Positions 26,216 to 34,662 of a stretch of DNA of 64,000 bases are shown piece by piece. Made by a program: the position numbers and the translations under genes. Positions within the stretch are counted from its first letter, which is position 1; each line of letters opens with the position of its first letter. The notes under the pieces were generated by a model that had not been told where the DNA came from, made no database searches, and was given only the letters and a program-made list of their open reading frames with translations. This DNA is from Xanthobacteraceae bacterium 501b (GTDB taxonomy: Bacteria > Pseudomonadota > Alphaproteobacteria > Rhizobiales > Xanthobacteraceae), in NCBI GenBank assembly GCA_000378025.1, contig KB899087.1:2914001-2978000 (forward strand), written 5' to 3'.

Positions 26216-27355
26216 TTAGGGCGGCATCGCGGTCCAATAGGTGCCTTCCAATGGGAAGGGCTGGAAGCGCTGGTGCAGCCGGCGCAGCAGGCCTTCCGGG
26301 TCGAGATCGGCGAACAGCTCGGGGTGGAGCCACTTCGCGAAGGCCTGCAGCGCCGCGACATTGAACGGCGAATTGTAGAAATGGTGCCACACGGCAAACG
26401 CCCGGCCGGCTTTCACCGCCGGCATTTCGGCGATGCCGACGCGCCCGGTGGCGCGGGCAAGGCTCTCGGCCGCCTGCCGGGGCGCGACATCCGGCCCGAG
26501 CGCGATCCACGGGCTGTCGGGCGGGCTCGCGGCACTGCCGATGGCGGTGCCGATATAGATATCCGGCGGGTTGACCAGCAGATATTCGAGACTGACCGTG
26601 CCGGCATCGGCGGGGATGACGCCGGCGGCGAGGTTGCTGCCGCCCGTCGCGGTGACGAAATCGCCCATCATGCCGCGCACCATGGTCTCGCAGCAGGGCA
26701 TCAGGCCCACCCGGCTCTCAATGAAGACGCGCGGCGCCGGCGGGCGGTGCCGCGCCAGCCGATCGCGCACCTGCTCATAGGCGGCGCGCCATTCGGCGAC
26801 AAACGCCGCCGCCTCCTCCTCCCGCCCCAGCACGGCGCCAAGCACTTCGATGCTTTTGGGCGTATTGACCAGCGGATCGGTGCGGAAATCGATGAAGACG
26901 ATAGCGATGCCGGCCTGTGCGAGCACCTCGATCACCCGCGCATTGCTCGCTCCCGGGCCGTGCCCGTCGAGCCCGAAAATGGCCACCTGCGGGCGCAGCG
27001 CCAAAGCCCGCTCCAGGCTGAAACTGTCCTGGGAAGCGCGGCCGAAGCGGGGAATGTCGGCGATGGCGGGGAAGCGGGCGCGGAAGCGGGCATAGGTCGC
27101 CGGATCGACCTGCTCATACTCGCCCATCATGCCGACGACGCGGCCGATGGGGTCGTCGCGGTCGAGAATGGCGAGGGCCGGGATATAGCGGCCCTCGCCG
27201 AGGATGAGGCGCTCGACCTTGTCGGGCACGATGACCGTGCGGCCGGCGAGGTCGACGATCTCCCGCGCCGCCGCCGCCGCCGGCCAGAGCGCGACCAGCC
27301 CGGCGACCAGCAGGGAAATAAGCGCGGCGGCGCGCGCGGCAGGGCGTGCCGTCAT
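26216..27355 (-). CDS. Periplasmic iron-chelate/cobalamin-type binding protein (BtuF/FepB family)
   Basis: This 379-residue secreted protein has a signal peptide (residues 1–31, ending AAAA) and the BtuF/FepB fold, with EIVDLAGRTVIVPDKVERLI at the start and FGLDGHGPGASNARVIEVL, GIAIVFIDFRTDP later. It is 7 bases after the TonB-dependent receptor gene, so it probably takes over the receptor's cargo in the periplasm. No ABC permease or ATPase is next to it. The start at 27355 follows that small gap; upstream in-frame codons lie inside the receptor gene. Confidence 0.88.
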   Translation of the reverse strand: MTARPAARAAALISLLVAGLVALWPAAAAAREIVDLAGRTVIVPDKVERLILGEGRYIPALAILDRDDPIGRVVGMMGEYEQVDPATYARFRARFPAIADIPRFGRASQDSFSLERALALRPQVAIFGLDGHGPGASNARVIEVLAQAGIAIVFIDFRTDPLVNTPKSIEVLGAVLGREEEAAAFVAEWRAAYEQVRDRLARHRPPAPRVFIESRVGLMPCCETMVRGMMGDFVTATGGSNLAAGVIPADAGTVSLEYLLVNPPDIYIGTAIGSAASPPDSPWIALGPDVAPRQAAESLARATGRVGIAEMPAVKAGRAFAVWHHFYNSPFNVAALQAFAKWLHPELFADLDPEGLLRRLHQRFQPFPLEGTYWTAMPP

Positions 27356-27362
27356 CGACGGG

Positions 27363-29696
27363 TCAGAACTTCGCCGATGCGGTGACGATGAAAGAGCGCC
27401 CCGGCTGGTAGAGCGGCACGACGTCCGCGATGTCCTGGCCATAGGTGCCGCGGCTGGCATAGGTCTCGTCGAACAGATTGTTGATGTCGAGCCGCAGCAT
27501 CAGGTGCGGCGCGGTGACCGGCCGGTACTCCGCATAGACATTGACGACAGTATAGCCGGGAATGGTCGTCGTCAGCGTCTCGCCATCCGGCAGCAGCGCC
27601 GGCACGTCGTCCATCTCCAGCGCCACCTCGATGTTGCCGCCGATGGTGAGGCCCCATTCGGGAATCCTGTGGGCGGCGACGAAGGTGATCATCTGGCCGA
27701 CCGGCGTGGCGAGGTAGTTGCCGGTGTCGGAATCCGCCGCCTCGCCGTCGATGGTGACGTCGATATCGGCATATTTCACCCTGACGAAGCCGGTCTCCCA
27801 TTCATAGCCGCCGGCAATCTCGAAGCCGCGCGATTCGATGTCACGGGCGCGGATCGCACCCAGGACGCGGTTGCTGTAGGTGACGACGCGGGCATTGTAG
27901 ATGTCGGTGCGGAAGATGCTGCCTTCCAGGGTGAAGCCCTGATAGGTCGCCTTCAGCCCCGCCATGGCGTTGTTCGAGGTCACCGGCTCGGCGCCGCCGT
28001 CATAGTCCCAGGCCGGGTTCATGTAGAAATTCTCGGCCAGCGGAATACCGGCCCAGACATGGGAATAGCCGGCGCGCGCGGTCAGGAAGTTCTCGATCAC
28101 ATCGTACTCGCCCGAGACATTGCCGCTGAGCCCGGCATTGTCCCACGACTCGCCTGTGGTGCCGGTGAACCACTGGTTATCAGCGCGGCCGCCGAAGGAC
28201 AGGCGGGTGCGCTCCCACGGCTCCAGCCGCGCCTGGGCGTAGAGGCCGACATTGGTCGCCTTTTCGGTGGCGGCGTCATAGGGATCGTAGAGCTGGGCGG
28301 TGTCGTCGTAGAAGTCGATGCCGGCGATGACATCGCCGATGCCGAAGGCGAACTTGTTCTCGAACTTGCCGTTGAAGCTGTCGGTCTTGCCGGAGACCGT
28401 ATAGGGCGAGGGCAGCCCGGAGCGGGGGTTGAGATAGGTGAGCTTGGAGATCTCCGTCGAGCTATAGGCCAGCACCAGCTTGGGATCCCACCAGCCCTCG
28501 GGCGTGGAGTCGGTGTAGGTGAACACGGTGTTCTGGCGCTGGATATCGTAGGGCGTCAGTTCCGGGTCCCAGGGCCGCGCACCGGGAAAGTCCGAGCCAT
28601 TAGCGCGGTAGGGGCGCGGGGCGTCGTCGCTCACGCTCTCATAGCTGATGCTGAAGCGGTCGCCGGTGGGGGCCTCGTAGGACACCTTGCCGATGCCGTT
28701 GATGAGGTTGGTGCTGGTGCCCATCACCACATCGCCATTGCCGGCGGTGAACTCGTTGCCCTGGCCGATGTTGAAATAGCCCAGCGTCTCGAAGCCGCCC
28801 TGCCGGGCGTAGCCGGTGATGTTGGCGAGCGAGGTGTCACCATTGAAGTTGAAGGAGTATTTGCCGAAGCCGCCGAAGCCGTCGGCATCGAGAAAGTCCC
28901 GCGCGTCCTTGGTCTCATAGGCGATCGAGCCGGCGAGCGCGCCGGGGCCGGCATCGGCGGGGGCGACGCCCGCATCGACGCGCACGGCCTTCAGCACGCC
29001 CGGGTCGATCAGGTTGGTGCCCATATGGTGGAACACCTTGTTGTTCTGCCGGCTGCCGTCGATGGTGACGGCGAGGTTGGTCTCCTCGATGCCGTGGACA
29101 TAGACCTTCTGCGACATCGGCACCGAGCTGCCGACCTCAATGCCGGGCTGCTCGCGGAACACATCGGCGAGGTTCTGCGGGTTGAGCCGCTCCAGCGCCT
29201 GCGGGCCGATCACCGTCTCGGCCACGCCGCCCCGGCTGATGCCGTCGCCGGCGACCGAGATGACGTCCAGCAATTCGCCCTCGACCGCGCCGCCGGCATG
29301 GCTTTCCACCGGCGCGCTCTGGCCGACCACGGCGGTGCCTTCGCCTGTTATGCGGAAGGCGATGCCGGTGCCTTCCAGCATGCGGGCAAGCGCCTGCTGC
29401 GGGGTGAGGCTGCCCTGCACCGGCCGCGAGGTGACGCCACGCGAGGTCGCGGAGGCCAGCGTCACCTGCAGGCCCGATTGCCGCCCGAAGGCGTTCAGCG
29501 CGCTGGCGAGGGGCTGGGCGGGAATGTTGAACGGGCGGGCCGCGCTGGTGGCGACGGGCGCCGGCGCTGTCTGCGCCACGGCGGAGGACAGGGCCGCCAG
29601 AGAGACAAAGGCCGTCGTCGCCATCAGGCGCAGCAGGCGCCGGTTCGTGCAGGATCGCGCCGCGTGATCGTCGGCGGGGCGCATCGGCGCGCTCAT
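27363..29696 (-). CDS. TonB-dependent outer-membrane receptor with STN signalling domain (FecA type)
   Basis: This 777-residue receptor has a long signal peptide (cleaved near AVAQ), a secretin/TonB N-terminal STN domain (FNIPAQPLASALNAFGRQSG), a plug domain (NLADVFREQPGIEVGSS) and a beta-barrel that ends in the aromatic IVTASAKF. The STN domain talks to an anti-sigma protein, and FecR and FecI lie immediately upstream. The ATG at 29696 is preferred to the TTG just before it. A FecI-type promoter candidate is at 29749–29775. The cargo is an iron chelate or haem-like compound, not further defined. Confidence 0.92.
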   Translation of the reverse strand: MSAPMRPADDHAARSCTNRRLLRLMATTAFVSLAALSSAVAQTAPAPVATSAARPFNIPAQPLASALNAFGRQSGLQVTLASATSRGVTSRPVQGSLTPQQALARMLEGTGIAFRITGEGTAVVGQSAPVESHAGGAVEGELLDVISVAGDGISRGGVAETVIGPQALERLNPQNLADVFREQPGIEVGSSVPMSQKVYVHGIEETNLAVTIDGSRQNNKVFHHMGTNLIDPGVLKAVRVDAGVAPADAGPGALAGSIAYETKDARDFLDADGFGGFGKYSFNFNGDTSLANITGYARQGGFETLGYFNIGQGNEFTAGNGDVVMGTSTNLINGIGKVSYEAPTGDRFSISYESVSDDAPRPYRANGSDFPGARPWDPELTPYDIQRQNTVFTYTDSTPEGWWDPKLVLAYSSTEISKLTYLNPRSGLPSPYTVSGKTDSFNGKFENKFAFGIGDVIAGIDFYDDTAQLYDPYDAATEKATNVGLYAQARLEPWERTRLSFGGRADNQWFTGTTGESWDNAGLSGNVSGEYDVIENFLTARAGYSHVWAGIPLAENFYMNPAWDYDGGAEPVTSNNAMAGLKATYQGFTLEGSIFRTDIYNARVVTYSNRVLGAIRARDIESRGFEIAGGYEWETGFVRVKYADIDVTIDGEAADSDTGNYLATPVGQMITFVAAHRIPEWGLTIGGNIEVALEMDDVPALLPDGETLTTTIPGYTVVNVYAEYRPVTAPHLMLRLDINNLFDETYASRGTYGQDIADVVPLYQPGRSFIVTASAKF

Positions 29697-29721
29697 CAAG
29701 TCTACTCCCCAGATCGTTCCG

Positions 29722-29738
29722 TGCGTTCAGCGAACGCA
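29722..29738. promoter_or_regulatory. Small inverted repeat in the receptor leader
   Basis: TGCGTTC, AGC, GAACGCA is a perfect inverted repeat with 7-base arms between the putative FecI promoter and the receptor start. It may be an operator or an RNA hairpin in the leader. Confidence 0.4.
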
Positions 29739-29748
29739 TCCCGGGTGT

Positions 29749-29775
29749 CAGACGATCGAGCGGATGCGGTTTTTC
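29749..29775 (-). promoter_or_regulatory. Putative FecI-type (ECF) promoter of the TonB receptor gene
   Basis: On the minus strand GAAAAA and CGTCTG are separated by 15 bases, resembling the GGAAA and CGTC boxes used by iron-starvation sigma factors. The element is in the gap between fecR and the receptor, about 53 bases before the receptor ATG. Confidence 0.42.
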
Positions 29776-29795
29776 ATCCCGACGGGCAAAATCTT

Positions 29796-30776
29796 CTAGA
29801 AGCGCGAGAGAACCCGCATATAGGGCGAGATTTCCCGCATCCTGCCACCATGCGGCTCCACCAGCGCGCGCAAAGCGCGGTCGGGATCGGTGAGATCATA
29901 GAGGCCGGTGACGCGCTGCTGCGCCAGGGTGCCGTCCGGCACGGTGATCCAGGCGCGGTGGTAGCGCTGCAGCTGCTCGACCACGGCGGCGATCGTCGCG
30001 TCCTGGACGAACAGCCGGCCCTCGCGCCAGACCGCGATGTCGTCCACCGCGATCTCGCCCTTCTCCAGCGCGCCGGTGCGCAGGTCGACCCGCGCGCTCT
30101 CGCCCGGCACCAGCCGGGCATGCGCCTGCCCATGGCCGGGATAGTCCAGGCTCACCGCCCCCTCCGCCAGCTCGACGCCGGCATCGGTGGAGGTGAGCCG
30201 CACATTGAAGCGGGTGCCGAGCACGGTGACATCGACACCGCCGGCATCGACCACGAAAGGGCGGGCCGGATCGGGGCGCACATCGAAGAACGCCTCGCCC
30301 GCCAGCAGCCGGACGACGCGCGCGGAGCCGCTGAGGTCCACCGCCACCGCGCTGTCGGCGCCGAGTTCGATCCGGCTGCCATCCTCAAGCGCAAGCGCCT
30401 GCCGCGCGCCGGTGCCGGTGCGGTAATCCGCCTCCAGCAGCAGAAGCAGCGCGGGAAAAGCGAGAAAAGCCGCAAGGCCCGCCGCCAGCGCCGCGCCGAT
30501 CGCCAGCGGGCGCCACAGGCGTCGCGGAAAGGAAACGACGCGGGAATCGGCGGCGTCCTGCCGCTCATCGGCCCGAGGCTCCGCAGGGGCCGGCGCCAGC
30601 GCGGCCATGAGCTGCCAGGAATGTTCGACACGGGCATAGGCACGGCGATGCTCGTCCCGCTCCTCCAGCCATTGCGCCAGCGCGCGCGCCAGCGCGGCAT
30701 CGCCGGGCGCTTCCCGCACCCGCATCAGCCAGTCCGCCGCCACCTCGTGGAGCGACAATGTTGCATCGTCAGTCAA
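29796..30776 (-). CDS. fecR: FecR-family anti-sigma/sigma regulator
   Basis: This 326-residue protein has a cytoplasmic N-terminal DUF4880-like part (AADWLMRVREAPGDAALARALAQWL), a membrane span at about residues 90–112 and a periplasmic FecR domain (GSRIELGADSAVAV, ARVVRLLAGEAFFDVRPD, TVLGTRFNVR). It carries the receptor signal to FecI. The frame opens with TTG; no better start was found. It sits 100 bases after fecI and 99 before the receptor. Confidence 0.9.
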   Translation of the reverse strand: MTDDATLSLHEVAADWLMRVREAPGDAALARALAQWLEERDEHRRAYARVEHSWQLMAALAPAPAEPRADERQDAADSRVVSFPRRLWRPLAIGAALAAGLAAFLAFPALLLLLEADYRTGTGARQALALEDGSRIELGADSAVAVDLSGSARVVRLLAGEAFFDVRPDPARPFVVDAGGVDVTVLGTRFNVRLTSTDAGVELAEGAVSLDYPGHGQAHARLVPGESARVDLRTGALEKGEIAVDDIAVWREGRLFVQDATIAAVVEQLQRYHRAWITVPDGTLAQQRVTGLYDLTDPDRALRALVEPHGGRMREISPYMRVLSRF

Positions 30777-30876
30777 GGCGCGTATCGCCGCTCATTCGCG
30801 CTTCTCAGGAAGCGGCACCGTTACCATGCAGAAGACGATCTGCTGCGCGCTAGTTTTCATGTCCACATCGCGATTG

Positions 30877-31377
30877 TCACCCGCCCGCCCGGTCGAGCTC
30901 CTGCGCCAGCCGCGCCAGCGCCGCGCGCACATGCCGATGGGCGGTGGCTACCGAGATGCCCAGCCGGGCGGCGACCTCCTCCAGCGTGCAGCCGGCGAAA
31001 CGGTACATTTCCAGCGCCGCGCGCTGCTCGGGCGGCAGCTCGCTCACCAGCCGTGCCATCCGCCGCAGCTCGTCCCGGTCGATAAGCTGCCGCTCGGGCG
31101 AGGCCTCCGGCGCCGGCTGCGCCCAGTCGGGAAGCGCGTCCGATTGCGTGCGGGATTCGAGCCTGCGCCGCTTCAAGCTGTCGAAGGCAAGGTTGCGGAC
31201 GATGCGGTAGAGATAGCCGATGCCGCGCTCGGCCTCCTCGCTCGCGGGCGGGAATTTGAGGAAGGCGTCATGGACCACGTCCTCGGCCGCCTCGCGCGAG
31301 CCAAGGATCGGCGTCGCATAGGCGACCAGCGCCGAGCGATGCGTGGCGTAAAAGCCCGACCAATCATTCCGTCCCAT
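30877..31377 (-). CDS. fecI: FecI-family ECF sigma factor
   Basis: This 166-residue sigma factor has region 2 (SREAAEDVVHDAFLKF) and region 4 (LEEVAARLGISVATAHRHVRAALARL) joined by a short linker, as usual for FecI. It should drive the receptor gene under control of FecR. The ATG at 31377 is followed by MGRNDWSGFYATHRSALVAYA. Iron control by Irr or Fur is likely, and a weak TTTAGAA-like half site lies about 80 bases upstream. Confidence 0.92.
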   Translation of the reverse strand: MGRNDWSGFYATHRSALVAYATPILGSREAAEDVVHDAFLKFPPASEEAERGIGYLYRIVRNLAFDSLKRRRLESRTQSDALPDWAQPAPEASPERQLIDRDELRRMARLVSELPPEQRAALEMYRFAGCTLEEVAARLGISVATAHRHVRAALARLAQELDRAGG

Positions 31378-31553
31378 GCCGACAACATTGACCCTGGGTC
31401 ACAGCGGAATGGGAATAGACGGATCGGTTTTTCTACGCAATCACAATGATTTAGAAGGAATACAATGTGTGCGGGCGCGGACGCCCGGCACGGGACTGGC
31501 CGCGCCCGCCAGCGACGGACGGGATCAGGCCGGCACGCCGGCGCCGACCGCCC

Positions 31554-32876
31554 TCACAGCGGGCCCATCACATAGGTGGGAAGCCAGGTGGCGATTTCCG
31601 GGAACAGGCTGAGAATGACGATGCCCATCAGCATCAGCACCACATAGGGCACCGATCCACGCAGCACCTGCTGGGCCGGCACCTGCGGCGCGATCGCCTT
31701 GACCACGAACAGATTGAGCCCGACCGGCGGGGTGATGAGGCCGATCTCCATATTGATCGTCAGCACCACCGCGAACCAATAGGGGTCGAAGCCCGAGGAC
31801 ACGATGATCGGGTAGAGCAGCGGCGCCGACATCACGATGATGGCGACCGGCGGCAGGAACATGCCGGATACCAGCAGGAACAGGTTGATCAGCGCCATCA
31901 GCACCCAGCGGTTCACGTCGAGCCCGGCGATGGCGGCGGCGACGGTCTGGGTGATGAACAGCGAGGACAGCGCGAAGGCGAAGAGTTCCGCCGACGCCAT
32001 GATCATCATGATCATCACGCTTTCGCGCAGGGTGGAGGAGAAGATCTCGAAGATCGGCTTCGGCTGGAACAGCCGGTACATGATGATGACGACGCCGAGC
32101 GTCAGGAAGGCACCCGCGCCGGCCGCCTCGGAAGGCGTGGCGACGCCGCCATAGAGCACATAGAGCGTGCCGACGATGATGATGAGGAAGGGCGTGACCT
32201 TGGGCAGCGCGGCAATTTTCTGGCCGAAGGTGAAGCGATTGCCGCTGATGTCGAAGGTGAAGTTCTTGCGGCGGCAATCATAAAGCGCCCAGGCCATGAA
32301 CATGGCGGTGAGCATCAGCCCCGGCATGACGCCGGCCAGGAACAGCCGGCCGATCGAGGTCTCGGTGGCGATGCCGTAGACGATCATCGTCACCGACGGC
32401 GGAATGAGGATGCCGAGCGTGCCGCCGGCGCAGATCGAGCCGGTGGCGACCGAGGCGGGGTAGCCGCGCTTGAGCATCTCCGGGATGCCCATCTTGCCGA
32501 TGGCGGCGCAGGTCGCCGGGCTGGAGCCGGTCATGCCGGCGAAGATGGCGCAGGCGCCGATATTGGACAGAACCAGCCCGCCCGGCACCCGGTTAAGCCA
32601 GCGGTCCAGCGCCTCGTAGAGATCGCGTCCCGCCGGGGTGGCAGCCACCGCCGCGCCCATCAGCACGAACATCGGGATCGAGACATAGGCGAGGTTGGCG
32701 ATGCCGGCGAACATGGTCTCGGCCAGCACCTCGAACACGCCGATGCCGTTCGCCATCAACAGCCCGCCAATGGCGGTGAGGCCCAGCGCGAAGGCGATCG
32801 GCATGCCGGTGGCGAGCAGCAGAAACAGCAGGCCGATGATGAGCCCGCCGGACAGAGTGGGGGAAAGGCTCATCAT
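31554..32876 (-). CDS. matM: TRAP transporter large membrane subunit, malonate operon (DctM family)
   Basis: This 440-residue polytopic protein is the transport channel of the malonate TRAP importer. DctM hallmarks include GGTLGILIPPSVTMIVYG, GMTGSSPATCAAIGKMG and IGLITPPVGLNLFV. Its start codons ATGATG overlap the dctQ stop. It is last in the unit matA–matB–matP–matQ–matM, an order known from a sinorhizobial malonate system. Confidence 0.88.
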   Translation of the reverse strand: MMSLSPTLSGGLIIGLLFLLLATGMPIAFALGLTAIGGLLMANGIGVFEVLAETMFAGIANLAYVSIPMFVLMGAAVAATPAGRDLYEALDRWLNRVPGGLVLSNIGACAIFAGMTGSSPATCAAIGKMGIPEMLKRGYPASVATGSICAGGTLGILIPPSVTMIVYGIATETSIGRLFLAGVMPGLMLTAMFMAWALYDCRRKNFTFDISGNRFTFGQKIAALPKVTPFLIIIVGTLYVLYGGVATPSEAAGAGAFLTLGVVIIMYRLFQPKPIFEIFSSTLRESVMIMMIMASAELFAFALSSLFITQTVAAAIAGLDVNRWVLMALINLFLLVSGMFLPPVAIIVMSAPLLYPIIVSSGFDPYWFAVVLTINMEIGLITPPVGLNLFVVKAIAPQVPAQQVLRGSVPYVVLMLMGIVILSLFPEIATWLPTYVMGPL

Positions 32877-33379
32877 GCGTGACCCTCGGCTTCATAGGCG
32901 CCGCTCAGGCGGCGGACCAGCTCGGCGACATATTGCAGCGACAGCAGGGCGAAGCTGACCGGCAGCGGCAGCAGCGGGATCCACAGGGTGATGGCCGCGA
33001 CCGTCGAGGTGCGCCATTCGTTGACATAGGCCTCGTGAAAGAACGTCGCGCTGGCGATGGTCATCAGCACCGCGAAGGTGAGGCCGAGCAGCGCACCAAC
33101 GATGCCGAGAGCCCGCCTTGGGCCGGGCGGCAGCGCGATCTCGATCACGTCGACGCCCACATGGCCGCGGGTCTTCAGCACATAGGGCGCGCCGAGGAAC
33201 ATCGCCGCCGTGGCGGAGAACACCACGAAATCGGTCTGCCAGATGGTGGGGGCGCGGAAGACATAGCGCAGGAAGATCATCTCGCAGATCACCAGCATCG
33301 CCGCGACGAGCAGCAGCCCGGCGATGAGGCCAGCGACTTTGGAGAGAAGATCGACCGCTCGCAGGAACAGGCTGACCAT
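32873..33379 (-). CDS. matQ: TRAP transporter small membrane subunit, malonate operon (DctQ family)
   Basis: This 168-residue protein has four membrane spans and the DctQ motif FLRYVFRAPTIWQTDFVVFSATAAMF in part (RYVFRAPTIWQTDF), followed by VLKTRGHVGVDVIE. It couples binding protein and channel. A gap of 134 bases with two hairpins separates it from the binding-protein gene, while it overlaps the matM gene. Confidence 0.88.
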   Translation of the reverse strand: MVSLFLRAVDLLSKVAGLIAGLLLVAAMLVICEMIFLRYVFRAPTIWQTDFVVFSATAAMFLGAPYVLKTRGHVGVDVIEIALPPGPRRALGIVGALLGLTFAVLMTIASATFFHEAYVNEWRTSTVAAITLWIPLLPLPVSFALLSLQYVAELVRRLSGAYEAEGHA

Positions 33380-33426
33380 GGGGAGCTTTCGCGTGTCGAA
33401 GGGAGGGGCGCGCGGCGCGGTGACGA

Positions 33427-33506
33427 CGCCCCCGCCTTCTCGCGGGGGTGCGCCGTCACAGCTGCGCAGGCCAACGTCCCGCGGCGCCCGGGCGGGGCCG
33501 CGGGAC
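33427..33506 (-). terminator. Two intercistronic hairpins after the malonate binding-protein gene
   Basis: GTCCCGCGGC (33476–33485) pairs perfectly with GCCGCGGGAC (33497–33506) across an 11-base loop. A second GC hairpin lies at 33427–33450 (CGCCCCCGC and GCGGGGGTG). Both follow the matP stop and precede matQ. No T run is present, so partial termination or message protection is more likely than full termination. Confidence 0.6.
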
Positions 33507-33513
33507 GGGCGGG

Positions 33514-34536
33514 CTACTGGACGGACAGCGCCTTCTTGATCAGTTCGTCGCCGCCCTTCACCTTCTCGGCGAAGTTCTTGTAGGAGCTTTCCTGCGCCAC
33601 CTTCAGCCAGGCGTCGTAATCGGCGGCGGACATCTCCACCACTTCGACCCCGGCCTTCTTGTAGGTGTCGATCAGCTTCTGGTCGCCCTTGCGCACCTCC
33701 TTGGCGAACCAGGCCTGCGCCTTCTTGCCGGCGTCGAGAAGCGCCTTCTGCTGCGCCGGGTTCAGCCGGTCGAAGGACTGCTTGGACATCAGCACCGGCT
33801 CATACATGAACCAGATCGCGTTCTCGCCGGGCGCGGTCAGGCACTTCACCTGCTCATAGAGGCGATAGGAAACGAAGCTCTCCGAGGAGGTGTTGGTGGC
33901 GTCGAGCACGCCGGTCTGCATGCCGGAATAGATTTCCGAGGACGGCATCGAGGCGATGGAGGCGCCGGCGGCCGCGAGCATCTGCTCGAAGGCCGGGCCG
34001 GCGGCGCGCGTCACCTGTCCCTTGATGCTGTCGGGCCCGGTGATGCAGCCCTTCTTGGAGGCGAAGGCGCCCGAGAGCCAGGCATCGGCGATGACCAGGG
34101 CGCCGTTCTTCTCGATGATCGCCTTGATCTCCTGCATGAAGGGCGAGTCGTTGAGGCGGTCGGCGCGATCGAAATTGCGCACCAGCCCCGGCATCAGCGT
34201 GGCGGAGAATTGCGGCACGCGGCCCGAGGCGTAGTCGAGCGGGAAGGAGGTGATGTCGAGCTGGCCCTTGGTGATGGCGCCCCATTGCTCGTTCGCCTTG
34301 AACAGCGACGCGCCCGGGAAGACCTGGATCTTCAGCCCGACATTGGCCGCCTCGACGTCGCGGGCGATCATCTGCACCATCTCGTCGCGGGGATCGCCCT
34401 TGCCGCCCGGGAACTGGTGCGAGGCGCGCAGGGTGATGTCCTGCGCGAAGGACGAAGTGGCGAGGGCGAGGCCACCGGCCAGGCTGAGGGCGCAGCCAAG
34501 GGTCAGGGCGCGCGCAAGGCGTCGCGTTGCGTTCAT
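33514..34536 (-). CDS. matP: TRAP transporter substrate-binding protein, malonate operon (DctP family)
   Basis: This 340-residue protein has a signal peptide (residues 1–31, ending SFA) and the DctP fold (ITLRASHQFPGGKGDPRDEM, QVFPGASLFKANEQWGAI, GMQTGVLDATNTSSES). A malonate role is inferred from the adjoining matA and matB. The pattern QFPGGKGDPRDEM differs from the apionate binding protein at 7868, in keeping with different ligands. Confidence 0.86.
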   Translation of the reverse strand: MNATRRLARALTLGCALSLAGGLALATSSFAQDITLRASHQFPGGKGDPRDEMVQMIARDVEAANVGLKIQVFPGASLFKANEQWGAITKGQLDITSFPLDYASGRVPQFSATLMPGLVRNFDRADRLNDSPFMQEIKAIIEKNGALVIADAWLSGAFASKKGCITGPDSIKGQVTRAAGPAFEQMLAAAGASIASMPSSEIYSGMQTGVLDATNTSSESFVSYRLYEQVKCLTAPGENAIWFMYEPVLMSKQSFDRLNPAQQKALLDAGKKAQAWFAKEVRKGDQKLIDTYKKAGVEVVEMSAADYDAWLKVAQESSYKNFAEKVKGGDELIKKALSVQ

Positions 34537-34662
34537 GGTTTCCTCCGTGTCGCCGCCTTCCGGCGGACTGTTGGCGTTTCCTCGGTATCGTCGCGTCGGG
34601 CGGTTGATCCGCCACCTTGTCGCGTTTTCCGCAGCCGGTGTGATCGCAGTGGATCAACGATG

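Noticed and set aside
27204-31085. Very long plus-strand open frame across the FecA/FecR/FecI genes
   Set aside because: The minus strand encodes well-defined receptor, FecR and FecI proteins; the plus-strand product is low-complexity and matches nothing recognisable.
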